From positions 13,392,001 to 13,456,000 of the forward strand of contig OY755171.1 of assembly GCA_963576735.1 (NCBI GenBank): a stretch of 64,000 nt of DNA. Direction: 5' to 3'. The DNA comes from Bedellia somnulentella. Taxonomy: Eukaryota; Arthropoda; Insecta; Lepidoptera; Bedelliidae. Shown here in pieces: positions 1-9,126 of the stretch. The translations under genes were made by a program, and so were the position numbers. Each line of letters starts with the position of its first letter. Position 1 is the first letter of the stretch. Below the pieces are notes generated by a model. That model saw nothing but the letters and a program-made list of their open reading frames with translations. It had not been told where the DNA came from and did not search any database.

Positions 1-185
1 TAGGAGACGACCAAGGAGGCTACATTTAGATCGAATGACGAATGTACTCAAAATATTGGCGACCTTAGTCTGTAAAATAAAAGAACATGTATGAAAATAT
101 TAATGAATGTAGATAAAGCTCGAGAGGTTTCTCAGGTTCTTAAGAAGTGGCTATCAATCGTCTCTGGCTACACCAATAGCAATGT
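1..185 (+). repeat. Family C: decayed LINE 3'-end fragment
   Basis: This matches the better copies at 6235-6604 and 56193-56355 along its length: a segment around AATAAAAGARCATGT, then GAGAGGTTT, then a segment resembling TGGCGATCGATAGTCTCTGCCTACCCCAATGGGAAC. Those copies encode the C-terminal tail of a non-LTR reverse transcriptase polyprotein. Here the frame is broken and the TATG tail is lost. The fragment runs off the left edge of the window, so the true 5' extent is unknown. Confidence 0.7.
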
Positions 186-304
186 ATTCTCTTACTAATT
201 TATTAGCTTTTCTAACTTAAGCTGATGAAAGAACCTGGTACAGATCAATGCTTCCTATTTGAAATTTTTAAATGTACGGCTTTAGTAATAAATATAGGAA
301 AGAA

Positions 305-375
305 GAAATTCGACACCAGCTGGAATCAAACCCACGACCTTAACGGCTTAAGTGCTAATTGAGTAAATAAGGTTA
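305..375 (-). repeat. tRNA-derived SINE fragment
   Basis: On the minus strand the segment carries a B-box-like GGTTTGATTCC and, upstream of it, a degenerate A-box region. A tRNA-like gene that has drifted and lacks a clean cloverleaf is best read as the head of a tRNA-derived SINE. No tail is recognisable. Confidence 0.45.
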
Positions 376-2094
376 CAGGATTTCCTAGAATTAAAAAAGA
401 AATAGGGGTGTTTGTGTACGGATTTGCACTTAAAGTATGTTTATTTATGCACAAATTATATTACTTGCGAAGAAATAAAAATGATTTACCCCTACTATTG
501 GGAGTGTGTTCAATAACTTAGATGATTTTTCAAAGCTTTCGTTACTTACAGGTAAAGCCGCATTAGTGAGGACGTGGCGCCTTTGCTTCAGCCAAGGCGA
601 TCGAAAGATTTAGTGATCCTCTTATATTTTCATATTCACGAAAACTTTAGTCACGTTACGACACAATGCAATCGAATGCAGTGCTTAGAACTCTACGTAA
701 AGTAAGTGGTTCATGTGACATGTTAAGTGTAATGTTAATTTGTCTGGTAATGTTATTAGATAATTGTTAAGCAACAGAACAGAGTCGGTGTAGTTAATAG
801 AAGCTTTGTCGAGACGCATTAGAGCGGTAGGCGTGGCGAGCTGGCTCCCAGATACTAGCCCACTCGGCGACGTTCGGGATGAATCATTACACCACACTCG
901 AGAACATGACATTTCCATTATGTATACCATTTGACAACTTGTTTACGATATCGAAGCACACTTTTGTCGTGTACGCATTCGAAAAGGAAACACCGACTGT
1001 TTCGGCGCAAATATATTTATGTATGAGAACAGCCAATTACGTCATCGGCTTTCATAAACCCAAACGAAATATTTTTTTTATGTTAACATTTTGTCCGTAC
1101 AACGATTCAGGTCCAATTGTAAATTGTATAATTTATTAGTGAATGCGATCTCATTGTTGTGAAAAATGTACATTTTGTAAAATTAACTATTGTTATCATA
1201 CAAGGTATGAAGTTTGATGATATTTGTTTTCTTTTTGAATTGGTTTTATTATGTTTTAAAGTTTTTTTACCAAAGATGTTTTCTATAGCAGTCTCAGTTA
1301 TATAACATGACCATTAAAACAAAAATGGCATTGAGAATATAAGAAAATCACTTTTAAGATTATTCTATATAATTTGCTGCCATTATTCTTTATAAAAATA
1401 GTCATGTTGTATAGGCAATTTTCAATTAAAATTAAAGGTTAGTTTAAAATGCTGTACAATAAATAAAGTTGGTGAGACTGGTCGAAAGTTACAAATGTAA
1501 GTATAATAGAAAATACAGATCACATTTTAATTCTGCTTTATAATATTTCATTTCAGATGTCTGAAATTTATTTCAAAAAGTTTTTATTAAGATTGTCTAT
1601 GTAATTAGGAAAAAATCACAGATAATAAATTCAAATTTAGAAATAAGCATAGGTTGATGCTAAATTCTCTTAAACTAAGACGCTGTAAAATAGAAGTTTC
1701 TACACTAAAGAAGATGTACTTATTTATGTATAAATAAATTGGAGTAAAATAATTAATGACGGAATACGGTTTCAAATAATGTTTCCGATTGTAAGATCGA
1801 CAGAGTGAACTTGCTGAACACGCTTTGTTAATTTGAAAGTTAATGTGTAAATAAATATATTTATTTAAATCTTAATTATATTTTTAATTGTATACCCCTA
1901 CTTATTAGAAACATATTTTTTCCTTAATAGCGTGATTGGGACTTCGTCGAAATTTATTACTAAATGGGAAGTATTTAACAAGACAAGCCTAACCTAACCG
2001 AGAACGGATGTGGTATCAAAATATACTTATTAGGGCACCTAATCTGAGAATTGATGCTCATTTAGAAATTTTAGTAATTCTCTCACTTAATAAT
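376..2094. other. AT-rich non-coding stretch
   Basis: No gene or repeat is recognised. Two open frames of 81 and 86 codons overlap each other on opposite strands around 685-1139, but neither has domain character or splice context, so both are taken as chance. The part around 540-870 is somewhat GC-richer. Confidence 0.5.
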
Positions 2095-2346
2095 GCTGTG
2101 TAGTGTCGGCTTAGAATAGCACTACCCCATTTCTTCCGGTAGGTGTACGTAAGAGGCGACTAACGGTATTGGTGCTTTTAAGGGATTTTTGGGCGATGCG
2201 GTTGGAGACCCATCACCAACAACCTTTATTTTTACCATCTTATCCCCACTATCATTTCCAAAAGTGGCTGAAAAATTTCTAATTCCTTAGCTCTGGCTAC
2301 CCCTTATAGGGATTTACAGCCGTGAGTATATGTATGTATGTATGTC
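2095..2346 (+). repeat. Family A repeat, near full length
   Basis: A ~240-bp repeat starting TGTAGTGTCGGCTTAGAATAG. It passes through CCCATTTCTTCCGG, AAGAGGCGACTAACGG and GGAGACCCATCACCAAC, and ends GCCGTGAGTATATG plus a short TATG run. At least a dozen copies on both strands occur in this window, for example at 4208, 35625, 41816 and, inverted, 47243. It has no coding potential. The tail suggests retroposition, but no clear tRNA, 5S or 7SL head is visible. Confidence 0.8.
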
Positions 2347-2749
2347 TTGCTAAATGTACCTTCTCCCTACTACAAGCTACGTTATCCAATTCATCAACAA
2401 TTTCTCAAGTCCGACAAAAAATATTTTTGCAGAAGCATCTCTTCCATCCCTATTAAGAGCTGACATAAACAGAACCCTCAGTCATTTGATTTGTTTAAAG
2501 TAAAACTCAGCCTAATTTCCTCTTAATGTTTTTCTTCACCTTAAACAAACTTGTAAAATTAACCACACATATGTTTTAAGAAAAGACATAGGCCCAGTTC
2601 AGTATTTGTACTCACGTCTCCTCCACGAGAAGCGGATCCTCACTGACTAGGTTTCATGCAGATATAGGTTACCCTAAAAGAAATTGAATACAATAATCAC
2701 TTTGTAGCATGCAAACATCTATACTATGGACTACTTCTTGAAATATGGT
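2347..2749. other. Non-coding, nothing recognised
   Basis: AT-rich sequence with no open frame of note and no repeat that I can match elsewhere in the window. Confidence 0.45.
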
Positions 2750-2892
2750 ATAGTAAAGGATGCTTGGTGTTGGGTCACCAACCACACCACTCAAAACCAC
2801 TCAAAAAGTTTAAAACACCTAAGCCGCATTTAACAACAACCGCGGGCAGAAATGAGTAAGTACTATTCTAAGCCGGTACTTCACTGCTGTAT
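2750..2892 (-). repeat. Family A repeat, degenerate 5' part
   Basis: In inverted orientation it shows the landmarks GGTCACCAACCACAC, CCGCGGGCAGAAATGAG and TATTCTAAGCCGGTACT, in the order expected for the 5' half of family A. The 3' half and TATG tail are missing. Confidence 0.6.
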
Positions 2893-3043
2893 AGTAGATA
2901 TTTTAAATAATATACAAACAAACAAGAAACATCTACCTTCATAAAATAAATTATTTCCAGTGAATGCAGTAGTTTAAACAGATAAAAAATTGCGACACAC
3001 AAAGACAGGGCTGTTTGAAGTTCCACTTGATGAATTAAAATAA

Positions 3044-3380
3044 CTCAAACTCAAACGTTCACGCCATATCACCGAAGAGGTTGGCAGAGGTAGTAATACT
3101 TTTGAACATCACGTGAAAGTGTCACCTAGTGTTCAGAGTACCAACGTTTTGCTTGGACAGTGTACTTAGGTACGTATTACGAATACACAGTCACATCACA
3201 AAGTACAACATAGCTGTGTGGGTTTCCTCACGATGTTTTCCCTCACCGTTAACAATCATGATTAATTAACCACACATATGACTTTAGAAAAGACAAATTG
3301 GTATAGGCCGGCCCGGGATATGAAACTTCATCGTCTGTACGATAAGCGGTGTTCTATCCACTGAGCTGTCACGGTTGCCA
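3044..3380 (-). repeat. Family B: tRNA-derived SINE, near full length
   Basis: On the minus strand the head reads as a drifted tRNA, with A box (AGCTCAGTGGATAG) and a B-box region next to the CCCGGG. A ~250-bp body follows (AACATCGTGAGGAAACCC, GTACACTGTCC, GTTCAGAAGTATTAGTACC). It ends in CCAACCTCTTCGG-GGCGTGAACG followed by repeated GTTTGAG. Further copies or fragments lie at 5190, 5310, 6735, 24385, 29795, 32225, 50600 and 57760. Confidence 0.8.
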
Positions 3381-3754
3381 GGTACTAACCTGTGCATCTT
3401 AAATGGAAAATGGCGGTGACTATAAAATAGAAATACAAAGTAAGTAAACTCATCGTAGAATAATTGATAGGCATAACTAACAAGTATTTTTATCAGGATG
3501 GGATTATAATAGGATGGGACCGTGGCATAGTTGTTTTCAAATAAGTTAACCAAATAATTCGATACCGGTAAATGTGTGTAATATGCACCATTCATAACTG
3601 TTATCGAACATATTTTTTAATACTTTTATTTATTTTAACTTATTTGCCATTCTTTCTCTGGTTCCAACATCATTCCTAATTTAAAAAGCAATGGATTTAT
3701 CACCAAAAATTGATTAACAAAAAACCTTTACATTGCAAATTTTTACACACTCAA
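3381..3754. other. Non-coding, nothing recognised
   Basis: AT-rich, no gene. The 103-codon minus-strand frame ending at 3284 mostly runs through the SINE head and is a chance reading. Confidence 0.45.
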
Positions 3755-3838
3755 CTTCTAAAAGTAACTGAGGAATTTCTCTGGCTACCCCTTCTAGGGA
3801 TTTATACCCGTAAGTATCTGTATGTTTGTATCATAAAT
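3755..3838 (+). repeat. Family A 3'-end fragment
   Basis: Carries AACTGAGGAATTTCTCTGG, CTACCCCTTCTAGGG and a drifted CCGTAAGTATCTGTATG tail. It corresponds to roughly the last 80 bp of family A, as expected for a 5'-truncated retroposed copy. Confidence 0.65.
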
Positions 3839-4207
3839 TAAAAATAAGTTTTTCCACGCGTACCGTTAAATTTAACGTACAGAAATCGGTATATTATAAT
3901 ACTTTAATAAAATGGCCTGTTTTCAAATCGTAAAATTTGGTAAAGTTTTGGATCATCAAAAGAAGACATTTGCAGCCACTTAACAAACTAGCGAGCTTTT
4001 TTGTCAGCTATTCAAACAAGAGCGTTAATGTAATTTTAATGAGTTCACAAATAGTATGATGGTTAATGTTTCTCGGTCTGATGGCATTAGTTTGTTATGT
4101 CCTGCCATTGTATGTCTTCCATTAGCTGGGAAATAATTTTACAAATAACTTTAATGTTTTAATGTTTTGTTGGGAAAATTTTGGTTTTGGAAGGTTTATA
4201 CGATGGT

Positions 4208-4444
4208 AGTGTCGGCATAGAATAGCACTACCCCATTTCTTCCGGTGGGTGTACGTAAGAGGCGACTAACGGTATTGGGGCTTTTAAGGGATTTTTGGGG
4301 ATGCGGTTGGAGACCCATCACCAAAAACCTTTATTTTACCATCTTTTCCCCACTCAGCTTTCCAAAATTGGCTGAGGAATTTCAAATTCCTTAGATCTGG
4401 CTACCCCTTCTAGGGATTTATAGCCGTGAGTATATATATGTATA
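4208..4444 (+). repeat. Family A repeat, near full length
   Basis: Closely matches the copy at 2095: TAGTGTCGGCATAGAATAG start, CCGGTGGGTGTACGTAAG, GGCGACTAACGG, CTGGCTACCCCTTCTAGGG, ending GCCGTGAGTATATATATG. It has no coding content. The similarity along the whole length suggests a relatively young copy. Confidence 0.8.
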
Positions 4445-5189
4445 CGATGGTCAATAGTTCAATTTATATGGTAGCTATTTTTTCGTCTCTAATGATATGT
4501 TGCTAAACATAGGTCTTCGATCCGATGGTTTATAGATTTCTTTTATAAAGAAAAAAAATTAATTTAAAAATAAATCAGGTGAATCGATCAACCCGCAATA
4601 TCCTACTGTTTAATAAATATTTTCAATAAGAATATACCAAGTTTGTTTCGTAACTGACCATGCCACTATCCAAATTCAGCGACATGCGACTAAAGAAAAC
4701 AAATTTATATTAGTAGTAATCATAGACAGACCACGAGTAAATAATTTGAAAAAGTAGTTTAACTTAATTAATTACAGCAAGCGGGCAGGACGTTCAAAGA
4801 ATTCGGTTTGTGGAAGGAAAGTGTAGAATTCTCCTGAGTTATTGGTAACGGAGTCGCGCACGCTCGCCCGTGAAAACTCACTTAAACTTTTTTAATTAAA
4901 TTTCTGATTTTTCCTCGGTGCCCCATACAATCTTACCGGGTTTTATTCAAAACGTTGTATTAATTAGTCCGCGTACTGGTAACTAATGACTACCTTAATC
5001 GGCTTTCGCGCTTCGGTGCACTCTGCCGCGCTTTTTTATAACCTTTGACTGAGACATGATTTTAAATGTTAAGGAAATATAGTCTCTTACAAATTAATAT
5101 TGTGATTAGCCATCGATGTGCGTAGATTGGTAATACAGTCAAGCATTAAAGGTAGTCAAGAATCCTTGAAGATTTGGCTGAATCCAAAA
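4445..5189. other. Non-coding; GC-richer TAATTA-containing patch at 4760-5050
   Basis: No gene recognised. Between about 4760 and 5050 the base composition shifts, with CpG-containing words (GAGTCGCGCACGCTCGCCCG, CGGCTTTCGCGCTTCGG) interleaved with TTAATTAAT- and ATTAATTAG-type motifs and free of known repeats. Similar patches recur at 25140, 36190, 39600 and 57000, and could be regulatory. Confidence 0.35.
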
Positions 5190-5281
5190 CTCAAACGTTC
5201 ACGCCGAATACCCGAAGGGGTTGGCAGAGGTACTAATACTTCTGAACGTCACGAGACATTGTCACCTGGTGTTCAGAGTAA
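5190..5281 (-). repeat. Family B SINE 3'-end fragment
   Basis: Inverted SINE tail: AACTCAAACGTTCACGCCG, then CCGAAGGGGTTGGCAGAGG, then GTACTAATACTTCTGAACG, up to the body. It is truncated towards the head. Confidence 0.75.
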
Positions 5282-5309
5282 TGTGTGTTAAGAGAAACCT
5301 AAATACTAG

Positions 5310-5500
5310 TCATACGATGGTGTATTCGTTATTCATACAAAACAGCGATAGGCCTTCTCCCTAACACGTGAGTATACTGTACAAGCAAAACGTGGGTAGC
5401 CTAAGCACCATGTAAAAATGTCACGTGACGTTCAGAAATATAAGTAGGTACCTCTGCCAACCGCTTCGGGAATACACAGAACGAACGTATGAGTTTTTTT
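5310..5500 (+). repeat. Family B SINE 3' half
   Basis: Reads in the plus direction from the body (TATTCATACAAAACAGCGATAG, broken across several drifted bases) to GTACCTCTGCCAACCGCTTCG and a drifted CGAACGTATGAG tail. It lies in opposite orientation to, and about 30 bp from, the fragment at 5190-5281, so the pair forms an imperfect inverted repeat. Confidence 0.7.
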
Positions 5501-5779
5501 ATATTTACTGATATAAACCCTGTAATTTAGTACTTTAATATTGCTAGAATTATCTGTAATGTTCTTGGCAAGTGGAAGTTGATGGTTCTTTCCGTTTCCG
5601 CAACCAAAAGGTGCTAACGGGATTATATCCAATTACATGTCTTAGTTTGGTGGTCCCGGGTCCTGTCACGATCAGTCGTAAATTTATATTACGACTTTAT
5701 TATACATTGCTAAACCTCTTATGTCACACTGTTTTGGGAGTGATTAGTGCGTGCTTGACATAATATGAATAGTGTACGA

Positions 5780-5831
<52 letters not shown>

Positions 5832-5866
5832 TGCAGCGTATTGTGCGTATATATATATATATATAT
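5780..5866. repeat. (TA)n microsatellite, two blocks
   Basis: About 50 bp of pure TA alternation (5780-5829), a short CCTGCAGCG-containing break, then a second TA block (5848-5866). It is a simple sequence repeat with no coding meaning; the isoleucine-tyrosine open frame across it is an artefact. Confidence 0.9.
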
Positions 5867-6218
5867 CTTCAGGGATTCTTGACTACCTTTAATGCTTGAC
5901 TGTATATCCAATAGACGTCCACTAAACGGCACCTTTTTTTTACCGTCGCTTTGGAAGAAAGAGAAGAAGCAACAAGAAAATCTTTGCATTTTTTATTTAT
6001 TATTGGAACATTAATTCATTTATATCACCGTTTTGTCTAAGGAGTGTATTCGCATTATCATAGATTTTTTTCATTGGTAGGTATTAACCTACGAAAATTC
6101 CATTGATCCAGAAATTTCCCCTTCTCCTATAAAAATTAAAATATCATATAAAAAGAGGGTAAATTTGATTAAGTTAAAACAGAATGACGCAACATCAAAC
6201 TATTAAAAACGTTTTTTT
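5867..6218. other. Non-coding, nothing recognised
   Basis: AT-rich flank between the TA microsatellite and the LINE fragment. No gene or repeat recognised. Confidence 0.45.
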
Positions 6219-6604
6219 TTATTGAGTATGTAAGGTGTATGATGTGATTCGTGAAAGGTGTGGTGTAAAAGATGATATTGTAAGAAAGATAGAAATAGGA
6301 ATGTTGAGATGGTTTAGGCACATAGAGAGGATTGATGACAGTAAATTGGTGAAAGAGATATATAGAGCCAATGTGGAAGGTAATGTTAGTAGAGGACGAC
6401 CTCGGAGGACACATTTGGATCAAATAGAAAATGTGCTCAAAAAGGCAGGTGTCCGCAGTATGAAGAATAAAAGAGCATGTTTGAAATGTTTGATGAATGT
6501 GAACGAAGCCAGAGAGGTTTGCCAGGATCGTACAAAGTGGCGATCGATAGTCTCTGCCTACCCCAATGGGAACTAACGGAGTGAGAATATGTATGTATGT
6601 ATGT
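6219..6604 (+). mobile_element. Family C: LINE 3' end with C-terminal coding tail
   Basis: The frame 6235-6576 (113 codons) has the arrangement IGMLRWFRHIERIDD, KLVKEIYRANVEGN, SRGRPRRTHLDQI, REVCQDRTKWRSIV, SAYPNGN-stop. This is the C-terminal tail often found after the reverse transcriptase domain of non-LTR retrotransposons in Lepidoptera. No catalytic motif is present, so the copy is 5'-truncated, as expected from target-primed reverse transcription. The element ends CCCCAATGGGAACTAACGG, a GTGAGAATATG box and (TATG)n at 6589-6604. Other copies are at 1, 37225, 56193 and 58500. The clade cannot be fixed from this tail. Confidence 0.75.
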
Positions 6605-6734
6605 AAGGCATATAGTGTGATTTGTCACAAACACGAAGTCATTATTTATTACAATCGTGACGTTCTTCTTAACTTCTTTCTTAACTTGGTGTCAAGTCAC
6701 TTAAATCCAAAATTTTAACGTATTGTAAACTATG

Positions 6735-6912
6735 TAAAAATAACAAAAACAAACGGCGATAGGCCTGCCCCCTATCACGTGAGTACACTGTCCATGCAAA
6801 ACGTGGGTACTCTGAACACCAGGTGACAAAGTCACGTGATGTTCAGAAGTATTAGTACCTCTGCCAACCCCTTTGGGGATATTCGGCGTGAACGTTTATG
6901 TTATGTTATGTA
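6735..6912 (+). repeat. Family B SINE, 3' half with TTATG tail
   Basis: Runs from AAACGGCGATAGGCCTGCC through TGTCCATGCAAAACGTGGG and GTTCAGAAGTATTAGTACC to CCAACCCCTTTGGGGATA, CGGCGTGAACGTTTATG and a short TTATG repeat. The tRNA-like head is absent (5' truncation). It shows the SINE 3' end clearly, including the CCCC-TTT-GGGG hairpin. Confidence 0.8.
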
Positions 6913-7959
6913 TAAAAATAACAATTTTTAATTCATCGGAGTCTTCCAAAGAAGTAATTAAAAATACTTGTGTTGAGAATGAACCCGCTTATTTCCTTAC
7001 TTATCTTATATCTATAGACAAGGTAGGCAATATAATAGTAAGTTTTGTTAAACTAAACTTAAAAACTCTAAACTTGAAATACAGATTTATTATGATTAGA
7101 ATCATTACATCATTCAGTTTATGTAACAGATTCTCATCTTCATGTGTGAATTATCTATATCAAATGTATGAAGCCCGTCTGGTCGCTGCGCGAAATGACT
7201 ATTTGTATTTAATTAGCAGAGATCCGGCGGCTACAAAACTCTCTAATTAGACGATTAGATCACATTTCGTTCGGTTAACTAAGGTAATTACTGTCGTTTT
7301 ATTATTGGCTATAAAAAGTTACAGTTTCAAATTTTTATTTGTCTTTATTTCGAATTGCGTTGGTATACGAGGACATTGCACGAACCATTCCAAGGCCTGT
7401 ACACCAATATGGAGGAATCAACATTTGATTTAACTAATAATTATTTGGTTTTTATTAGAAGGGATCACCGTTATGAAAAAAATTAAAACTTATGAATAGG
7501 GTAATTTCAATTTAGGATAATGCCATCTTTCATTTGAGAGTTAAACATCAAAGTTACTTGGATTGAGCGAAGACCGGAGTTTTTTTTCTGTAGGTATATA
7601 ATTATAATTCACGGCCGTTTGAGTTAAAAACGTGTAACTAATACTATATAATATTGACAATTTTTTTATGTAAATATTTGCATGCTAGCATATATAGTTA
7701 AATGTGATGGACCGATAATAATAATGTAACATCTTCATTGCACCACATTAAAGTACTTTTTTCGTCTTTCCAAGTAAGTGTTGATTTCATTCCATTGAAA
7801 TTCCGTCTACCGTCGTCGAGCACATCATATCTTTTTGATTTGCTTCTGCATATTTTAATTAAAATTAAGTAGTTAAAAGCTGAATTCTAACTATTAACTT
7901 ATATTAAGTGGTTAAATAAGTGTTAAACTTCGTTGTGATAAAAGTTTTTCTGTATAATT
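6913..7959. other. Non-coding stretch upstream of the LINE
   Basis: AT-rich and without a convincing gene. The 125-codon frame starting at 6873 begins inside the SINE tail and has no recognisable domain. A small GC-richer patch at 7165-7265 contains CTCTAATTAGACG, a word also present twice near 36250-36300. Confidence 0.4.
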
Positions 7960-8129
7960 ACAACGTATTAGTGCAATATTAGTGCAAATACAAAGCTGTT
8001 CAGTTAAACGCGTAAGCGACGCACTCTGCACGGCGCTTAAGACTTTTTTCATATAACGGGAGCTCGCGCGCAGTATTGTATTGTGACTTTATTCCGGTGC
8101 TTTGCTAATCGGAACAAAATAATATTAAC

Positions 8130-8945
8130 ATGTCGGGTAAGCCGGGTAAGCAGAAGTCGAAACAGAAAATTGAACCAGGCGAACCATTGGTAACGCTGAG
8201 TGGGATCGATGCATTCTTTGAAGGAAAAATGGAAACATTGAAAAGTTATATTCGCTTAGTAATACAAGAAAGTGTAGGTAGCATAAAGGAGGAACTACAA
8301 TCGTTACAATCTTCGTATAACTACCTATCAGCTGAGTATGATGACATGAAAAAAGAAATTATTGAACATAATCTCCTAATAAGTGATCTCAGAAAAGAAA
8401 ATTTGTCGCTGAAATCAACTGTTGGTGAGCTTACCAATAAGTTCTTGTCCATGAAGTTATTATCGCGTAGTTGTAACGTCGAGTTTCATGGAATACCGGA
8501 GAAAAAGGACGAAAATGTGATTAAGATCGTGAAAAAAATCTACGACATAACAGACACACCGTTAACCGACGAATCTATCATATCCTGCCGTCGAGTGGCT
8601 AAGATAAACACGACTACCAAGCGCCCGCGCAGTATCTTATTGACGCTGCCTACCCCGCGCCATCGTGACTGTATTTTATCATCGGTGCATAAATATAACA
8701 AATTTAACCCAAACGAAAAACTAAGCTCTCTCGTCATTGGAATTTCTGGAGAGAAGAGTCAAATTTACGTTGGGGAAAATTTACCTATTCAATTAAGAAA
8801 ACTGCATGCCGAAGCGAGAAAACTAGCCAAAGAAAACAATTACAAGTTTGTCTGGGTCAAATACGGACAAATATATGTCAGGAAAAATGAAGATGCTAAG
8901 GAAATAAGAATAAAAAATGAAAATTCTTTAGGCCTTATAAAATAA
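8130..8945 (+). CDS. LINE ORF1 protein (coiled coil plus FP25K-like domain)
   Basis: An intact 271-codon frame. Residues ~1-15 are basic (GKPGKQKSKQK). Residues ~35-105 have the heptad pattern of a coiled coil (SIKEELQSLQSSYNYLSAE and following), expected to trimerise or multimerise. From ~110 to 260 lies a domain with NVEFHGIPEK, SCRRVAKI, NYKFVWVKYGQIYVRK. This arrangement is known to me from the ORF1 of insect CR1-type LINEs and resembles the baculovirus FP25K protein. The likely role is nucleic-acid chaperone in the retrotransposon RNP. It has a start ATG in a plausible context after a GC-rich leader, and ORF2 begins 181 bp downstream. It is still open although ORF2 is broken. Confidence 0.85.
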   Translation: MSGKPGKQKSKQKIEPGEPLVTLSGIDAFFEGKMETLKSYIRLVIQESVGSIKEELQSLQSSYNYLSAEYDDMKKEIIEHNLLISDLRKENLSLKSTVGELTNKFLSMKLLSRSCNVEFHGIPEKKDENVIKIVKKIYDITDTPLTDESIISCRRVAKINTTTKRPRSILLTLPTPRHRDCILSSVHKYNKFNPNEKLSSLVIGISGEKSQIYVGENLPIQLRKLHAEARKLAKENNYKFVWVKYGQIYVRKNEDAKEIRIKNENSLGLIK

Positions 8946-9126
8946 TTATATATCATAATTTTTTGCTGTTTGTTAAAACTTATATTATTTTTATATCATG
9001 TATTATATATTAGATATGTATTTAGATATACGTACAATGTAAATATATCACATATTTAAACTTACATTTATGCTATAGTTATCTATAATAGGTTTTAAAA
9101 ATTAGGATTTCATTACACTCACACTT
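8946..9126 (+). other. AT-rich spacer between LINE ORF1 and ORF2
   Basis: Very AT-rich 181-bp spacer with stops in all frames on the plus strand. ORF2 translation in such elements usually depends on re-initiation, but nothing here shows the mechanism. Confidence 0.5.

Noticed and set aside
685..1139. Two overlapping opposite-strand frames of 81 and 86 codons
   Set aside because: No domain, no splice context, overlapping each other; expected by chance in sequence of this composition.
5744..5989. Frame with Ile-Tyr repeats
   Set aside because: Direct product of the (TA)n microsatellite.
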